Shown one piece after another: positions 1 to 41,195 of a DNA stretch of 64,000 nt. The stretch is from Apteryx mantelli. Its lineage: Eukaryota; Chordata; Aves; Apterygiformes; Apterygidae. Position 1 is the stretch's first letter, and each line of letters begins with the position of its first letter. The notes below the pieces were generated by a model. It saw only the letters and a list, made by a program, of their open reading frames with translations, was not told the origin of the DNA and did no database searches. The position numbers and the translations under genes are program-made. The stretch is from NCBI RefSeq assembly GCF_036417845.1, contig NC_089978.1:123968183-124032182 (forward strand), given 5' to 3'.

Positions 1-176
1 TTCAAGGACTTTTCCTTTGCATTCACAACTTGGCTAACGGTTTGGCGCAAGAGGCCAAGCTTTCGGCCTGTCTCGGCTTGCGACGTGCCTTCCTTGCTAA
101 GCTTCATCATGTCTAGCTTTTGATTTAAAGTGAGAGACGTGTGACTCTTCCTTTCACTTGAACACTTAGAGGCCAT
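1..176 (-). CDS. Tigger1-like transposase, N-terminal fragment (helix-turn-helix)
   Basis: This reading frame starts at the ATG at 176-174 on the minus strand and stays open for 58 codons to the window edge. It begins MASKCSSERKSHTSLTLNQK and continues with KLDMMKLSKEG and RKLGLLRQTVSQVVNAKEK. This is the N-terminal CENP-B/pogo-type helix-turn-helix that binds the transposon ends, as in human TIGD1. No stop or frameshift is present in the visible part. The catalytic DDE domain lies outside the window, so it is unknown whether the gene is whole. It could be a domesticated gene, but the adjoining transposon leader and terminal repeat argue for an ordinary insertion. Confidence 0.85.
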   Translation of the reverse strand, partial: MASKCSSERKSHTSLTLNQKLDMMKLSKEGTSQAETGRKLGLLRQTVSQVVNAKEKSL

Positions 177-608
177 TGTAGGGTTATTAATTGGCCTAAT
201 TTCAATATTGTTGTGTCTCAGGGAATAGGGAGGCCCGAGGAGAGGGAGAGAGACGGGGGAATGGCCATCTGACTGCTCGGTGGAGCAGTCAGCACACACA
301 CAACATTTATCAATTAAATTCGCCATCTTATATGGGTGCGGGTCGTGGCACCCCAAAACAATTACAATAGTAACAGCAAAGGTCACTGATCACAGATCAC
401 CATAACAGATATAATAATAATGAAAAAGTTTGAAATATTGCAAGAATTACCAAAACGTGACACAGAGACACGAAGTGAGCACGTGCTGTTGGAAAAATGG
501 CGCCGATAGACTTGCTCGACACAGGGTTGCCACAAACCTTCAATTTGTCAAAGACGCAATAACTGCGAAGCACAATAAAGCAAAGCTCAGTAAAATGAGG
601 TGTGCCTG
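1..608 (-). mobile_element. Tigger1-like DNA transposon (Tc1/mariner-pogo group), 5' part
   Basis: The element lies on the minus strand and is cut by the left window edge, so only its 5' end is present. Its outer end is at 608: read on the minus strand it starts CAGGCACACCTCATTTTACT, a slightly mutated form of the Tigger1 inverted terminal repeat (CAGGCATACCTCG type). It is followed outward by TA at 609-610, the target duplication expected for this group. Between the terminus and the transposase start at 176 lies about 430 bp of leader, including the phrase 'tggcgccgatagacttgctc' near 498, which I recognise from memory as typical of mammalian Tigger1. The leader looks only modestly diverged. 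Family assignment rests on recall of the consensus, not on a search. Confidence 0.88.
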
Positions 609-610
609 TA

Positions 611-3600
611 ATCTGCAATCCTTGCTCTTATTCAGATTCCTAGTGGTGGTTCCTTTCTTTGGTGCTGTTAGCATGCGCTGGCTTTGAACATCACAAGAGT
701 GAATACCAGAATCACATAGCATCTTGATTATTTTCTTTTTTTCCCCTCTTTCATCAGAAGTCAATGCAAAGGTATACAGTAACCAGAAATCTATCAGCTA
801 TCTCTACTGATAGTTTGGGAAGGAAAGCACTTTTGCTGGTACAACCTGCCCTCTGTTTGAAGAAATAATGATTTGACATATAAAGATTTTTATTAAAAAA
901 GCTCATCCCTACTGCAGCCAATTAAAATTTTCCAGCTGAACAAAGACTCTGCCAGAAAATACTATTATGTTGCTACCTGATTGTTCTATAGAAATACAGC
1001 AATTTCAATTAAATATTCTCTTGAAAGAAGAAGAGAAAAAGAGTATTTCAATAAAGGTGGAACATTTTGCACGTTCTTATTTCTCAGTTCAAAATGACCT
1101 TGTTCCAGACTGATTCTGTTGTACAAAGTGAGGTCAAAATCATAATAAAGCATTTCAATCTTACTGATGTACAACCTGAATCCAGGCTAATATTTCTGAA
1201 AGTTTTATTTTATGGTAAATTTCAATATTGACAATAATGTCACTGAGAACCAAAAATTGTATTCACAACCTTTCCTGTGGAGGAAAAAAAAGGCTCGTTT
1301 TTGCTTAGATTTAGTTTGCATGTACTATTTTTCATTTGTTCATGGGAAACCACTCATTCCCAGCTCACAGGCAACATATCCTCATCCACTAGAAATTAAC
1401 AAGTTAAAATTGAAAGAGATACAGAAGGCAAAGCATGATGCTGCCTGTATCTCACTCCTTCATGAGTATTGATGGTCCTAGGCTAGAGAAGGCTGAAGAC
1501 CAGTTTTATCCGATGTGGTTCCTCAAAGGTATCAGGCCCCTGTACTTCAGTGAGGCTTGAGGCTGTCCATTACCTTTACTGCCCCCATTGAAAGATATTT
1601 TGATACCAAAATCTAACTTACTTATCTTTGGAATGCTAGGAGAGAAAAAATGCCTGCCAACTTATTGTGGTTTATTGTGATTTGTGTTAAAACATCAGTA
1701 GTCTTCTAAGTTAATATGCTGAAAATAAGGGGCATATAGTGCTCAGGAAGACAACTTTGGAACTAGACTAATGGTGATCATATGCTAACTTCTGTTCAAA
1801 AGTCCCAGTTATAAAATTAGGATACAATGTTCTTACGTGACAGAAATATTATTCAAATAGATATGTTAAAGATGGAGGTTTTCACGGAGTGGTATACCAT
1901 CATTTATAGTCAGGTCACCTTTACGTCCTCAGTTTGGGAAGAATGAGTAGAGATACTAGTGGTAACTTGCCAGCATCTCTGCCACAAAAAAGCCACTGAA
2001 TGTTGTTCAGCTGCAGTATTCATCAGGTCACAAGCTGCAAAAGAACCTTCAACTATCCTCTTCTGGGGCCTCTGTCTGAAAGAGTAAGTGTACCTACCAG
2101 CCAAAGTGACAGCACGCATGAGGAAAGGAAATTCTTTCATTAAGTACAGTTATTATGAAAGAGAACATTCTTGGGGTATCTAATCTTCTGTGTGATTTAT
2201 ATCTTGACACTAATGCTAGATAAAATGAGCTCGTCTGTGCCAGCCTCCTTGTGCTACAGTCATATCTCCTGTCTTACTTTCTTTGTACCCAGCAACAGTG
2301 CAACAGCTCTGGTGCCTCCTGTGTCAAGAAGACTTATGATAGGAAAGACTGAGCTCTCCACAGCCCTTCATGCACTAAGTTGTGTCTTTAGGAGCCAATG
2401 CAATGACAACCTTGCTGGGAGAAACAGTACCAAAGATATTTCTTTATTCTCTCCAACATTACTTTATCACTTCTGTCACTAAGGCAGATATGCCGCGTTT
2501 GCTCTAAAAAGGTTTTATGCTACCTTGTCATTGCTGTTCAAGGGAGATGGAAAATATTGCAGCAGCGATAGATACAATTTTAGGAAAAATCAGCTGTAAA
2601 ACACATTTCATTGTCTGGTCCTGCAGCATCAACTTTTCCAGGAGATGCACAGCATCCTGGCCTGGAATCACAGGGGGGAAAACAAAACTTTCCCTTAACC
2701 ATCAAAATGTTTGTTGTTGTCATAAAAACAGGGGCTCTTAAAAATAATCAAAATAGTTTTGAATTGTTGCTATTCAATTTTAATTTAAATTTCACTGTAC
2801 AGCAGTCCAAACTTCCCCCTCAGACTGCTTTGTTACATATTCACAGGGAGAGCTCAGGTTAATGTCATGACGGACATCTCCCTAAAATGCAGGCTTCCTA
2901 AAGCAAGCACTGTATCATTTTCCTGGCCTGGTCCCTTGTGTTGCACCAGCAGCTGGCATGGTGGCATGTACAGGATTGAGTGTTTCAGTGTGATCGGTGG
3001 AACAGCTCACAGGACTGGGGTCATGGTGCTCATCATTAGCCAATTTTGACCATTGTTTTCTAGCCCAGGAAGAGCTTGTCTGAGGGTGGCTACTTGAAGA
3101 GACAGTAGGTTTCCACAGTGGGAGACAGAGTCCTAAGCATTCAATTTCTCCCTTTCCTTGAGCTCTCAAAAAATAATAAATCTGAAAAGATCTAAGAGAG
3201 AAAGAGGGTTTTTCAGGCTCTCCTCCCCTAGTTGACTTTCCTATTGGAAATATTTAGAAAAGAAAAGATGTGTTATGCTATAGTCTCAGCAATCTGAGCT
3301 GTTGATATCATTTACTGACTACAGATGATTTACATTTGACTTTCTCATGAAGAATGGTTCTTACGTGGCTACAGCTTTTTAAATGCTGAGCTTGCTGGTT
3401 CAGGAAAGACAATGCAGACTTCTCCTCCATATGGGAAGTGGTCTGGAGGAGCCAGTCTATAGGACATTGGACCTAAATGTTGGCCTGCCATAGCAGAGAG
3501 AATACTGAGAAACCAGATTGAATTAATATGTGCCTAGCAACATGCCATCCTGTTTACAGTGGTCTTACAGAGGAATGATTTGCAATAAGAGCCTTTTATA

Positions 3601-5690
3601 TTGATTTCTTTACAGAAATTGAAGAGGACGATTATGTTGAAGTCCTACCCTGAATGATCCGCAACCTGAGGATTTGGGAAGCTGCCCTTTGAGATTGTGC
3701 CACAACACAACAGATCAATTGGAGACAGTTATCATCAGCTGGACATTCTCAGGTGTGGATCTATACTTCTGGAGTTAACTCCTTTTGGAGCCTATCAGAG
3801 CAACTGTCTTTTGCTCCAGCAGACCCAATACAAGCTATTATTTTTTTTTCGGCATTAAGAAGAATTATTTTTTCTAACAGACACATGCATATGCGTATGT
3901 GTGTGTGTTTTGTTTTTTTTAGTCAGCAAATTGTCCAGTATGTCTCCTGCTAAAATGAACAACCTGTTAGAAAATAGCAATATAAGTATGATAAATGAAT
4001 GTGCATAAAGCAGCAGTTTATGGCAGAACTGATGTATGTTGATAAAAATGATATACATGATGATAAAAGTTCTGTTGAAATTATACAATGCTTAAAAAAT
4101 TCCAAACTCTATTCTTTTGTGCATGATTCATGTTGCCTCATTGCTGGTAAGCAGATAACCATTTCAGCTATAGATATGCCAAGGAATACTAGTATTATCC
4201 TGCAGTTCGAAATAATCTAAATTAGAACAAAAAGGTAAATAAATCCATGCTGTACAGAGTTAATAACATGAAAATGGCTTAAACTACTTTTAATTAATAG
4301 CTCTAGTATGTTACTAGAGGAGTGCAAGCTTTACATGTGTGTGGTTATTAACACATCCTTTTGAATACTTAATGTATACATGAGACTATTTACTACATTC
4401 ATTTGCCGCTGCCATTAGCTCTGTATTGTAATGTGCATAATTTTTATTATTTTATTGTAAGAATTTGCTTTGATCTAACCCCTCATTTTAAATATTTAGT
4501 ACAGACTTTTGTACTGAAGGTGACATGCAACTAGCAGCCAAAGCCAGAACTATAACATATGCCCTGATTCTCCCTGTTATTAGTACCAATTCCTTCTCAG
4601 TTTGTGATCTTAAGGAAGACAGTTAAATTTGCCAAGTGTTTGTTTAGTATCTTTCATAAGTTGTTTATGTATTCCATAGGGGTAAAACTAGTTATATTTC
4701 TTTTTTGTTATATATCTTTTTCACCAGTATTTGTTGCAGGACTTTTAGATGTTACACTGCTTTGGACTTCACTGTGAACTTACAGTGCTAACAGTTTCTG
4801 ATGTCAGGCTTAACTGGTGCTTGTAGCATGAAGGAGATGAAAACTAAGTATATTAATTAACCCAGACATTACCAAAATTACTAATATATGTGTCCAAAAT
4901 TTATGAATTGAAAAGAAAGTAGTTACCCATGAAAAATGGTACTATTGGAGGAAAAAATCTTACTTTGTAGAAACATAATGCATTGATGCATCTCTCTACC
5001 AGCAGAATTCAGCAGCCTGCCTGACACTTGGTCATCACATGTACCAGATTGAGCATCTGCTGTGTTGACATATCCAAACTACGCTCGCTTGGCTGTTAAC
5101 AGTCTACATCATTGCATAGTTTTTCTGTAATAAGAGTCACAGCTGTCATGCATGTGATTAGTCACACTGATGTTCAACCTGATGAAAAGGCCAGGTGACC
5201 ACAGAGGGTCTCGGGCTGCACCTCATGAGCCCTACTGTGTGATTCCCGATGGCTGAACTGACTTTTGCTCACAGCTGACAGGGACCACACACCAGGCAGC
5301 GCTGCTCTGTAATTGATAATCACAATGGTGCCCACGCTGAGCTGCGGGCAGTAGCGTGTGGGACTCAGATTCAGAGTGCCGTATTGCAATTCAAGAGCAA
5401 GTCCAGCCCACACTCTTGTCACTGGCCGGACCTTAGCTCCGACACGCAAAGCACACTGGAAGACAAATGACGCACACACCTTTCGAAGGCTGGAGTACTT
5501 AGAACAGGCAGCAGGGACCTGGAGTGGAAGTAGACTAACTTATTCAGCTGTACTTTATAGGAACGTATGTGTTCTGTTAACAATATAATGGGGGGGAGGA
5601 GGTGTCAATATACACGTTCCTAACTTATTCACAGACTTAGTACATTAGAAAAAAAAACTGTGCACGAAGTTTCCAAAAAAAGCACACGCT
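611..5690. other. Upstream intergenic region, no gene supported
   Basis: About 5 kb of AT-rich sequence. Open frames are all short (under about 105 codons), and none resembles a known protein or shows a convincing exon chain. No coding exon of DZIP3, the head-to-head neighbour of CIP2A in mammals, could be found on the minus strand. A pyrimidine-rich acceptor at 3601-3615 followed by a short acidic frame ending at 3653 is the only splice-like signal that drew attention. Base composition becomes more GC-rich from about 5170 towards the CpG island. Confidence 0.6.
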
Positions 5691-6092
5691 GAAGCTTCAG
5701 ACGTCAGCCGATACTTTCCGACCTCCCACCTGCGCGGGACGAGAGCCGAGACAGGACACGCCACCGGACATCTGCGGCCTCTGCCTGTCCCCCCCTCCCC
5801 TAACCCCGCCCCAGGCGGTGCCCAACAGCCGCCCGCGCCCCCGCCGCAGCCGCTCCGCGCGTAGGCATGTCCCGCTGTTACGTCACAAAAGCGGCGCCTT
5901 CTCCCCGCCCCTTCCATCACCCGTAAGGCAAGATGGCGGAGGCGGTGTCCTTCCCGCCATGCCCCGCGCGGCGGGCGAGGTAGGCGGGCGCTCCCCTCAG
6001 TGGATCCTGCCCGCAAAATGGCGGCACCGGCGGGAAATACGAGCGGGGACTGAGGGGAGGCCGCGCTGCGCCGCCGGGAGAGCCCGGCCACT

Positions 6093-36043
<29,951 letters not shown>

Positions 36044-37400
36044 GGCTCTGTAGTTAAGGTTTTAGTATTTTATACATATGTATAAATATATGTAAAGATT
36101 TTTAAACTTGAAGTTAGCATATTCTCTGGCTAAAAAGACTCATATCATCTAAAATTAAGTAGCTTGACTATCAATTGAGAAGAAAAACTAGTATTTTGGA
36201 AGCTTTGGTTTGAAAAATCTGAGCTATTGTATAGCCAATAGGTCTTCTGATGGTCTTGTAGAACTACCATCATCTGTACTGGGAGCTGGATTTGGCTGTT
36301 TCTTTGTGACTACCATTCCTAACCCTGCAAAGGGACAACAGGAGTCACTGACTTTTTGCCTGTACATTCTGTTATCGGCAGTCAGACATGCAGCATGCTT
36401 CATTATAGGAAGGTTCAGCATTTTGATCATTTCATCTTGTTAATTTTGACTCTTCTGAATACCATGTACTATTTGTGCAGTGTTGCTTCCTGATGTCTAA
36501 GATACAAACATAGAAAGAAAATAGATCATACCAATTACAACATGTTACATTGAAAGCTATATTTCAGTTTATTGGTGCACGTTTCATGTAGTAAGTATGT
36601 GGAAGTGTTTCTAATTATGAGGTGATAGGAATTTGAGCAAGAATAGAAACTTGAATGATTATCAGAAAGTACTATCAATTATGGGAAGTATGCTGAGATA
36701 TGAAATATATGAATCTTTGTTAGAATACTATATAATACTTTCCTAGTTGTACAACAACACTTTTTCTCATTCTTTAAAAGGATCTGCACTTTGTTTTGTG
36801 TGTCCTATCTGGTACACACTAGCTATTGTCAGCGTTGTCCATTTCTGCTGTACACGAATAGGATTTCATATACTGTTTGTAGTATAACTATGAAGATAAC
36901 TTTTTTAAAAAATGTGCTTTCCTATGAAAGACTAGTACTAGAACTTGGTGATGTGCATTTTTTGAGTGGAAAAACATTTTCATGTTCTTAGCTTAAATGT
37001 GACATGACTAATATGTCTTTTAGCAGTTGGCAAAATTCTTACATTGATAGCTGTATTTTGAACCAGAGTTCTGGGTGATTAATATGTTCCTTATCTGTAG
37101 CATTACTGCCTTATTTGTATCTAATTTGCAATGGCTAGATTTTAATACATCTGAGATGCCTTATGTCTTTCAGTTTTGTAATGGATGTTACATTACTGAA
37201 TCTGCTCAACTCATGTCTAAGTAGAGCCTTGTATATTCAGTTGCAATTGCACAACACCAGATGAATTGTATCTATTTTAACCTGTTCCTGAAATATATTT
37301 CTTATGACTTAACCACAGGTAAGATTATAGACATTGTTTTGGTCTCTGTGAAGACTGCGGGAATAAAAGACTGCTCTGTTTTCTGTGTCTTGTGTGTTCT
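36044..37400 (+). other. CIP2A: CIP2A 3' untranslated region (extent estimated)
   Basis: AT-rich sequence downstream of the stop codon at 36041-36043, with no coding potential. It runs to the first polyadenylation signal with a good downstream element (37362); a longer form could end after 38030. Transcript data would be needed to fix the end. Confidence 0.55.
37362..37367 (+). terminator. CIP2A: Candidate CIP2A polyadenylation signal (proximal)
   Basis: AATAAA about 1.3 kb after the CIP2A stop codon, followed within 15-35 bases by a GT-rich stretch (ttctgtgtcttgtgtgttct) of the kind bound by CstF. It is the best-formed signal in the first 1.5 kb. Confidence 0.5.
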
Positions 37401-38029
37401 GTTAAGTGAGGTAAATTACAGGGATAACTGCCAGCTCAGTGTAGTTTGGCTACCTTTTTGCATAAAACCAAGTTATTGCTTAGGAAGGTGTTTAAAAAAA
37501 AAAAAAAATTAACAGAATTGCTGAGGTAAGGATTTTTGTTGTTAGACTTTCCCAAACTCAAATAGGAAAGCAAGCTTCATTAGCCATAAATTTTTACTTC
37601 AGTTTAATGGGTTAATAAGTTTGAGTGTCAAAGTAAATTTGCAGACATGGGATTCATGTCTCCTTAAGTCCCTTAGTCATCAGGAAAGGGTAAATAAACG
37701 TTTTTGCTAACTTTCTGCCAAAAACTGTTCATGTAAAGGAATTCAAATAAGAATTAAAATGTCAAGCGTGTTACTAACTAAACTGATAAATGCGGGTCTG
37801 ACTCTGCTTTTTTAAATGGGAATGGGAGGGGGGGAATAGAAAGTTGCTTACTGGAGTAAGGTTATTGCTTCATGGCCCCAGAAAATGGTATATGAATCTG
37901 TGGAGCTGACATAATAGAATCCACAGTAAGAAGCACAGTATATGAATATTGATTGGCGTTTTTTCCTGCTGCTTCAGTATGTTATTGCTCTAAGCCAAGT
38001 GTTGCTGAGCTTTGTTGGAATGCATAGCA

Positions 38030-38035
38030 AATAAA
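38030..38035 (+). terminator. CIP2A: Candidate CIP2A polyadenylation signal (distal)
   Basis: AATAAA about 2 kb after the stop codon, with a downstream gttgtgtttt element. It is an alternative end for a longer 3' UTR; there is no way to choose between the sites from sequence alone. Confidence 0.35.
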
Positions 38036-40438
38036 TGCATGGACACATTAAACTCCTTTGACAACAGTTGTGTTTTCTTAGCTGGCAATGGTTTTCCAAA
38101 TGAATAGTGGCTACTGGAACTAGCAAGTAAATTGATGTCTGTTTAAAACTTAGTTGAAAACATATAGCTCTTCTCCCTGCAGAAAAAATCTGTAGCTTTT
38201 TTTACATTTAATTCATGCAGAGGAATAGCTTTGGTTTTTGCTTTTAGGCAGGTTGACTTTATTAACGTTGAAGATAGTTCTGTAGTAAGCTTCCCTGTGC
38301 ACTTTTCATATTCCTGTTACATGCTGTATGTAATATGCTATTGGACTACATTTCCCCCACAGGCTCCCTCATTTAGTGCTGAGAGTAGCTGGCACCAGCA
38401 TAACGAACAACTATTCAATAGAGTCGATTTTTAATTATCTGTGCTATGTCAGGGTGTCAATTGCCTGTTTTACAGATATAGAGACTCGAGCTGTCTTATC
38501 GCAGAGCAACCTCAACTCTCTAAATCAGGCACTCTAGTACTTGCATTATCTGGAAGTAGCTGTCTTTTATCTTACATAACTTGGAGAAAGTTTTGCATTT
38601 ATCATGTGGCTCTGCACACTTCATTTGTACATTGTTTGAATCCTGCTGTGCAACCAGTATTTCTTTTTCCTGCAGTGTTTGTTGCTGTACAGTCTGGTTC
38701 ATTCTTTATGTATTTTGGGATAATGAGATGATCAACAGTTTGGCATTCACTACCTCATCTGATATGTTATCTTCATCTTATCATTCTCCTTCTCCTTGGT
38801 CTCTCCTGAGGTTGTGAAACTTTGGCTGGAATTTTCTTAACTTGATTAGTTAAGAAAATTGTTAATATCCTCCACAAACAGTAGAACCTGGGCATTATAT
38901 AAATTGAAAACACGACTGTGCATTAGGAAGGGATCTGAAATGTAAGTGGTGGCAAGTAAGCCTGTTTATAAGAAGCAACATAATGAGCAGCTAAGACTTT
39001 TGATAGATTTTAGGAAGTATTTAATACAGATTGAGTAATAGAATTTATTTAGAGATGGTGTCAAGAAAATACAAAATTCTGAGTACGGAAGTCTAAAAAC
39101 CACTTCTTATGGATTTTTTTTAATGGCATTAAATTGCAGCAGTACCAAAAGCTTCAAGTTACCAGCTCGCCAGGAACTATGTATTGTTTGTCATTACAGT
39201 TTTCTTGATTCTGAGGTAAGTGCGTAGTTCTCCAGGAATTCTCTAACAGTGCACTTTTCTAGAATAAGTATAAGTCAAAGTGGGGGAAAAACTCCATTGA
39301 AGCTGCCAATGCCCAGCTTTATAGGTTTGGTTTAAGTGTTCCTTTGAAGATGTAAGGAGAGGTTGTCTACTCCTTTTTCTTAGAAGTGAAGGCAGAGTTT
39401 ACTGTTGGCAGCCAAAGATCAAGTATTTTTAGGCAAGTACATATTTCACAAGAAATGCTTTCAACCTTACAAAGTTGGTTTATATATAAATAAATTCCTC
39501 CATGCCTTCCCATCTGGCTACTTTTGAAATAATCTTCAGATTTTTTCACTGTCTGAAACAGACTTCCCTTCCAACTCTTTCTCACCAGAGTTTGCCTTCT
39601 GCAGGGTGATGAAGTTGGGAACAGACTGCCGGTTTTACATCCTCAGTGACGGATTCCTATCTCTCCGCCCCAATCTGATCTAAACTGGCTGCTTTCTTGA
39701 GAGTATGCATGAAAGTGGCACAGCTAGTCAGACTCAGAATTATGTCACAGAGAAAACTGTGTAGCTGGTTATGTAAGTATGTAGCTTTGGAAAAGCTGAA
39801 AATGGCAAGTCTGGTTTGTTCTTGCTTCTGCAGGAAGAGTTAGGCACCCTAACAAAAGAGGGTATCTGTTGCAGAACAGAAATAACTAAGTAGCATGATC
39901 CTCATTTTTGTCCAACTTCTGTTTGTATAGCTAAAGCACAGTATAAGTCTGCTAAGTCTATGGTTCTCATACTTGCAATCTGTTAAACTTATCATAAGAA
40001 ACTGCCTCGTGTCCTCTTTTGGCATGTTGTCCTTTGAACTGGGGATTAACTGACAGTCTTGATTGAGGAGCTGGTGGTCGGTTGGAAGTATCTTGTCTTA
40101 CTATGGCATTAGTGTGTTGTGCATGTGGTTAGAAACACTGTCTCTTCTATGCCTGTATGGCCTTCTAACTGAACTGTAAATGCAAGTTTGAGTTTAAAAG
40201 TGTGGGGGTGGTTTTATGTTTTGTTTTTTTAATGGCATTAGTTTTTGTCTGAAAGTGAAAGCTTGCAAATTCTGGGAGCCCTTAAGCAATGTGTTGCTAC
40301 TAGTTTATGGTCTGTCTTTCTAACTCAGTATCGGTGGGCTGTGTTGCTTTCTGAGCAACCATTGAGGATGTTTTGCTTGTAAAAATGGACCTTTTTCCCT
40401 GAACATGTCTTTGGAAATGTAAATGTAAAAGTACACTA
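38036..40438. other. Intergenic sequence after CIP2A, nothing recognised
   Basis: AT-rich sequence between the distal CIP2A polyadenylation candidate and the third CR1 copy. Only short chance frames are present, with no repeat or exon that I can name. Confidence 0.5.
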
Positions 40439-41195
40439 GAGAATCACAAAATGGTTGGAAGGGACCTCTGGAGATCATCTGGTTCAACCCCCTTGTTCAA
40501 GCAGGATCAGCTAGAGCAGATTGCCCAGAACTGTGTCATATCCAGTTTTGAATATCTCCAAGGATGGAGACTCTACAACCTCTCTGGACAACTTCTTCCA
40601 GTGAAGTGGGTTTTTTTGTGTTCAGACAGAATTTCCTGTGTTTTGGTTTGTGCCCGTTGCCTCTTGTCCTGCCTCTGGGCATCACTGAGAAGAATCTGTC
40701 GTCTTTACACTCTCCTGTCAAATATTTTATCAGCCTTGATAAAATCCCCTCTGAGCCTTCTCTTCTCCAGGCTAAAGAGTCCCATCTCTCTCATCCTTTC
40801 CTTGTATATGAAAAGCTTCAGTCCTTTCATAATCTTGTCTCTCTTGTATTGGGGAGCCCAGAACTGGACACAGTACTCCAGATGTGGCCTCACCAGAGCT
40901 GAGTAGAGGGTAAGGATCGTCTCCCTTGACCTGCTGACAATGCTCACCAAATGCAGCCCAGGATACCATTGGCCTTGTTTATCACGAGGCGCATTGCTGG
41001 CTCATGGTTAACTTGTCCACCAGGACCACCAGGTATTCCTCTGCAAAGCTGCTCTCCAGTTGACTGGCCCCCAGTGAATGCTGGGGTTATTGCCTGGGTG
41101 CCTGGGGTTATTCCTCCCCAGGTGCAGGACTTTGCACTTCCCTTTGTTGAACTTCATGAGGTTCCTCTCTGCCCATTTCTCCAGTGAGATAAGTG
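40439..41195 (-). mobile_element. CR1 retrotransposon, 5'-truncated, between CIP2A and MYH15
   Basis: The left end reads 'gaatcacaaaatggttggaa' followed by 'gggacctctggagatcatct', the reverse complement of a CR1 3' end. The right end (about 41160-41190) reads as a broken minus-strand [19 protein letters not shown], slightly further into the reverse transcriptase than the intron 13 antisense copy. Frames such as [20 protein letters not shown] (minus strand, 40950-40705) confirm the RT C-terminus. Several small deletions and stops make it look older than the copy at 25346. Confidence 0.92.

Noticed and set aside
611-5690. Search for DZIP3 coding exons on the minus strand
   Set aside because: None of the DZIP3 segments I know could be matched in any minus-strand frame, so no feature is claimed.
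40451-40906. 151-codon plus-strand frame
   Set aside because: Antisense reading of the CR1 copy at 40439-41195.
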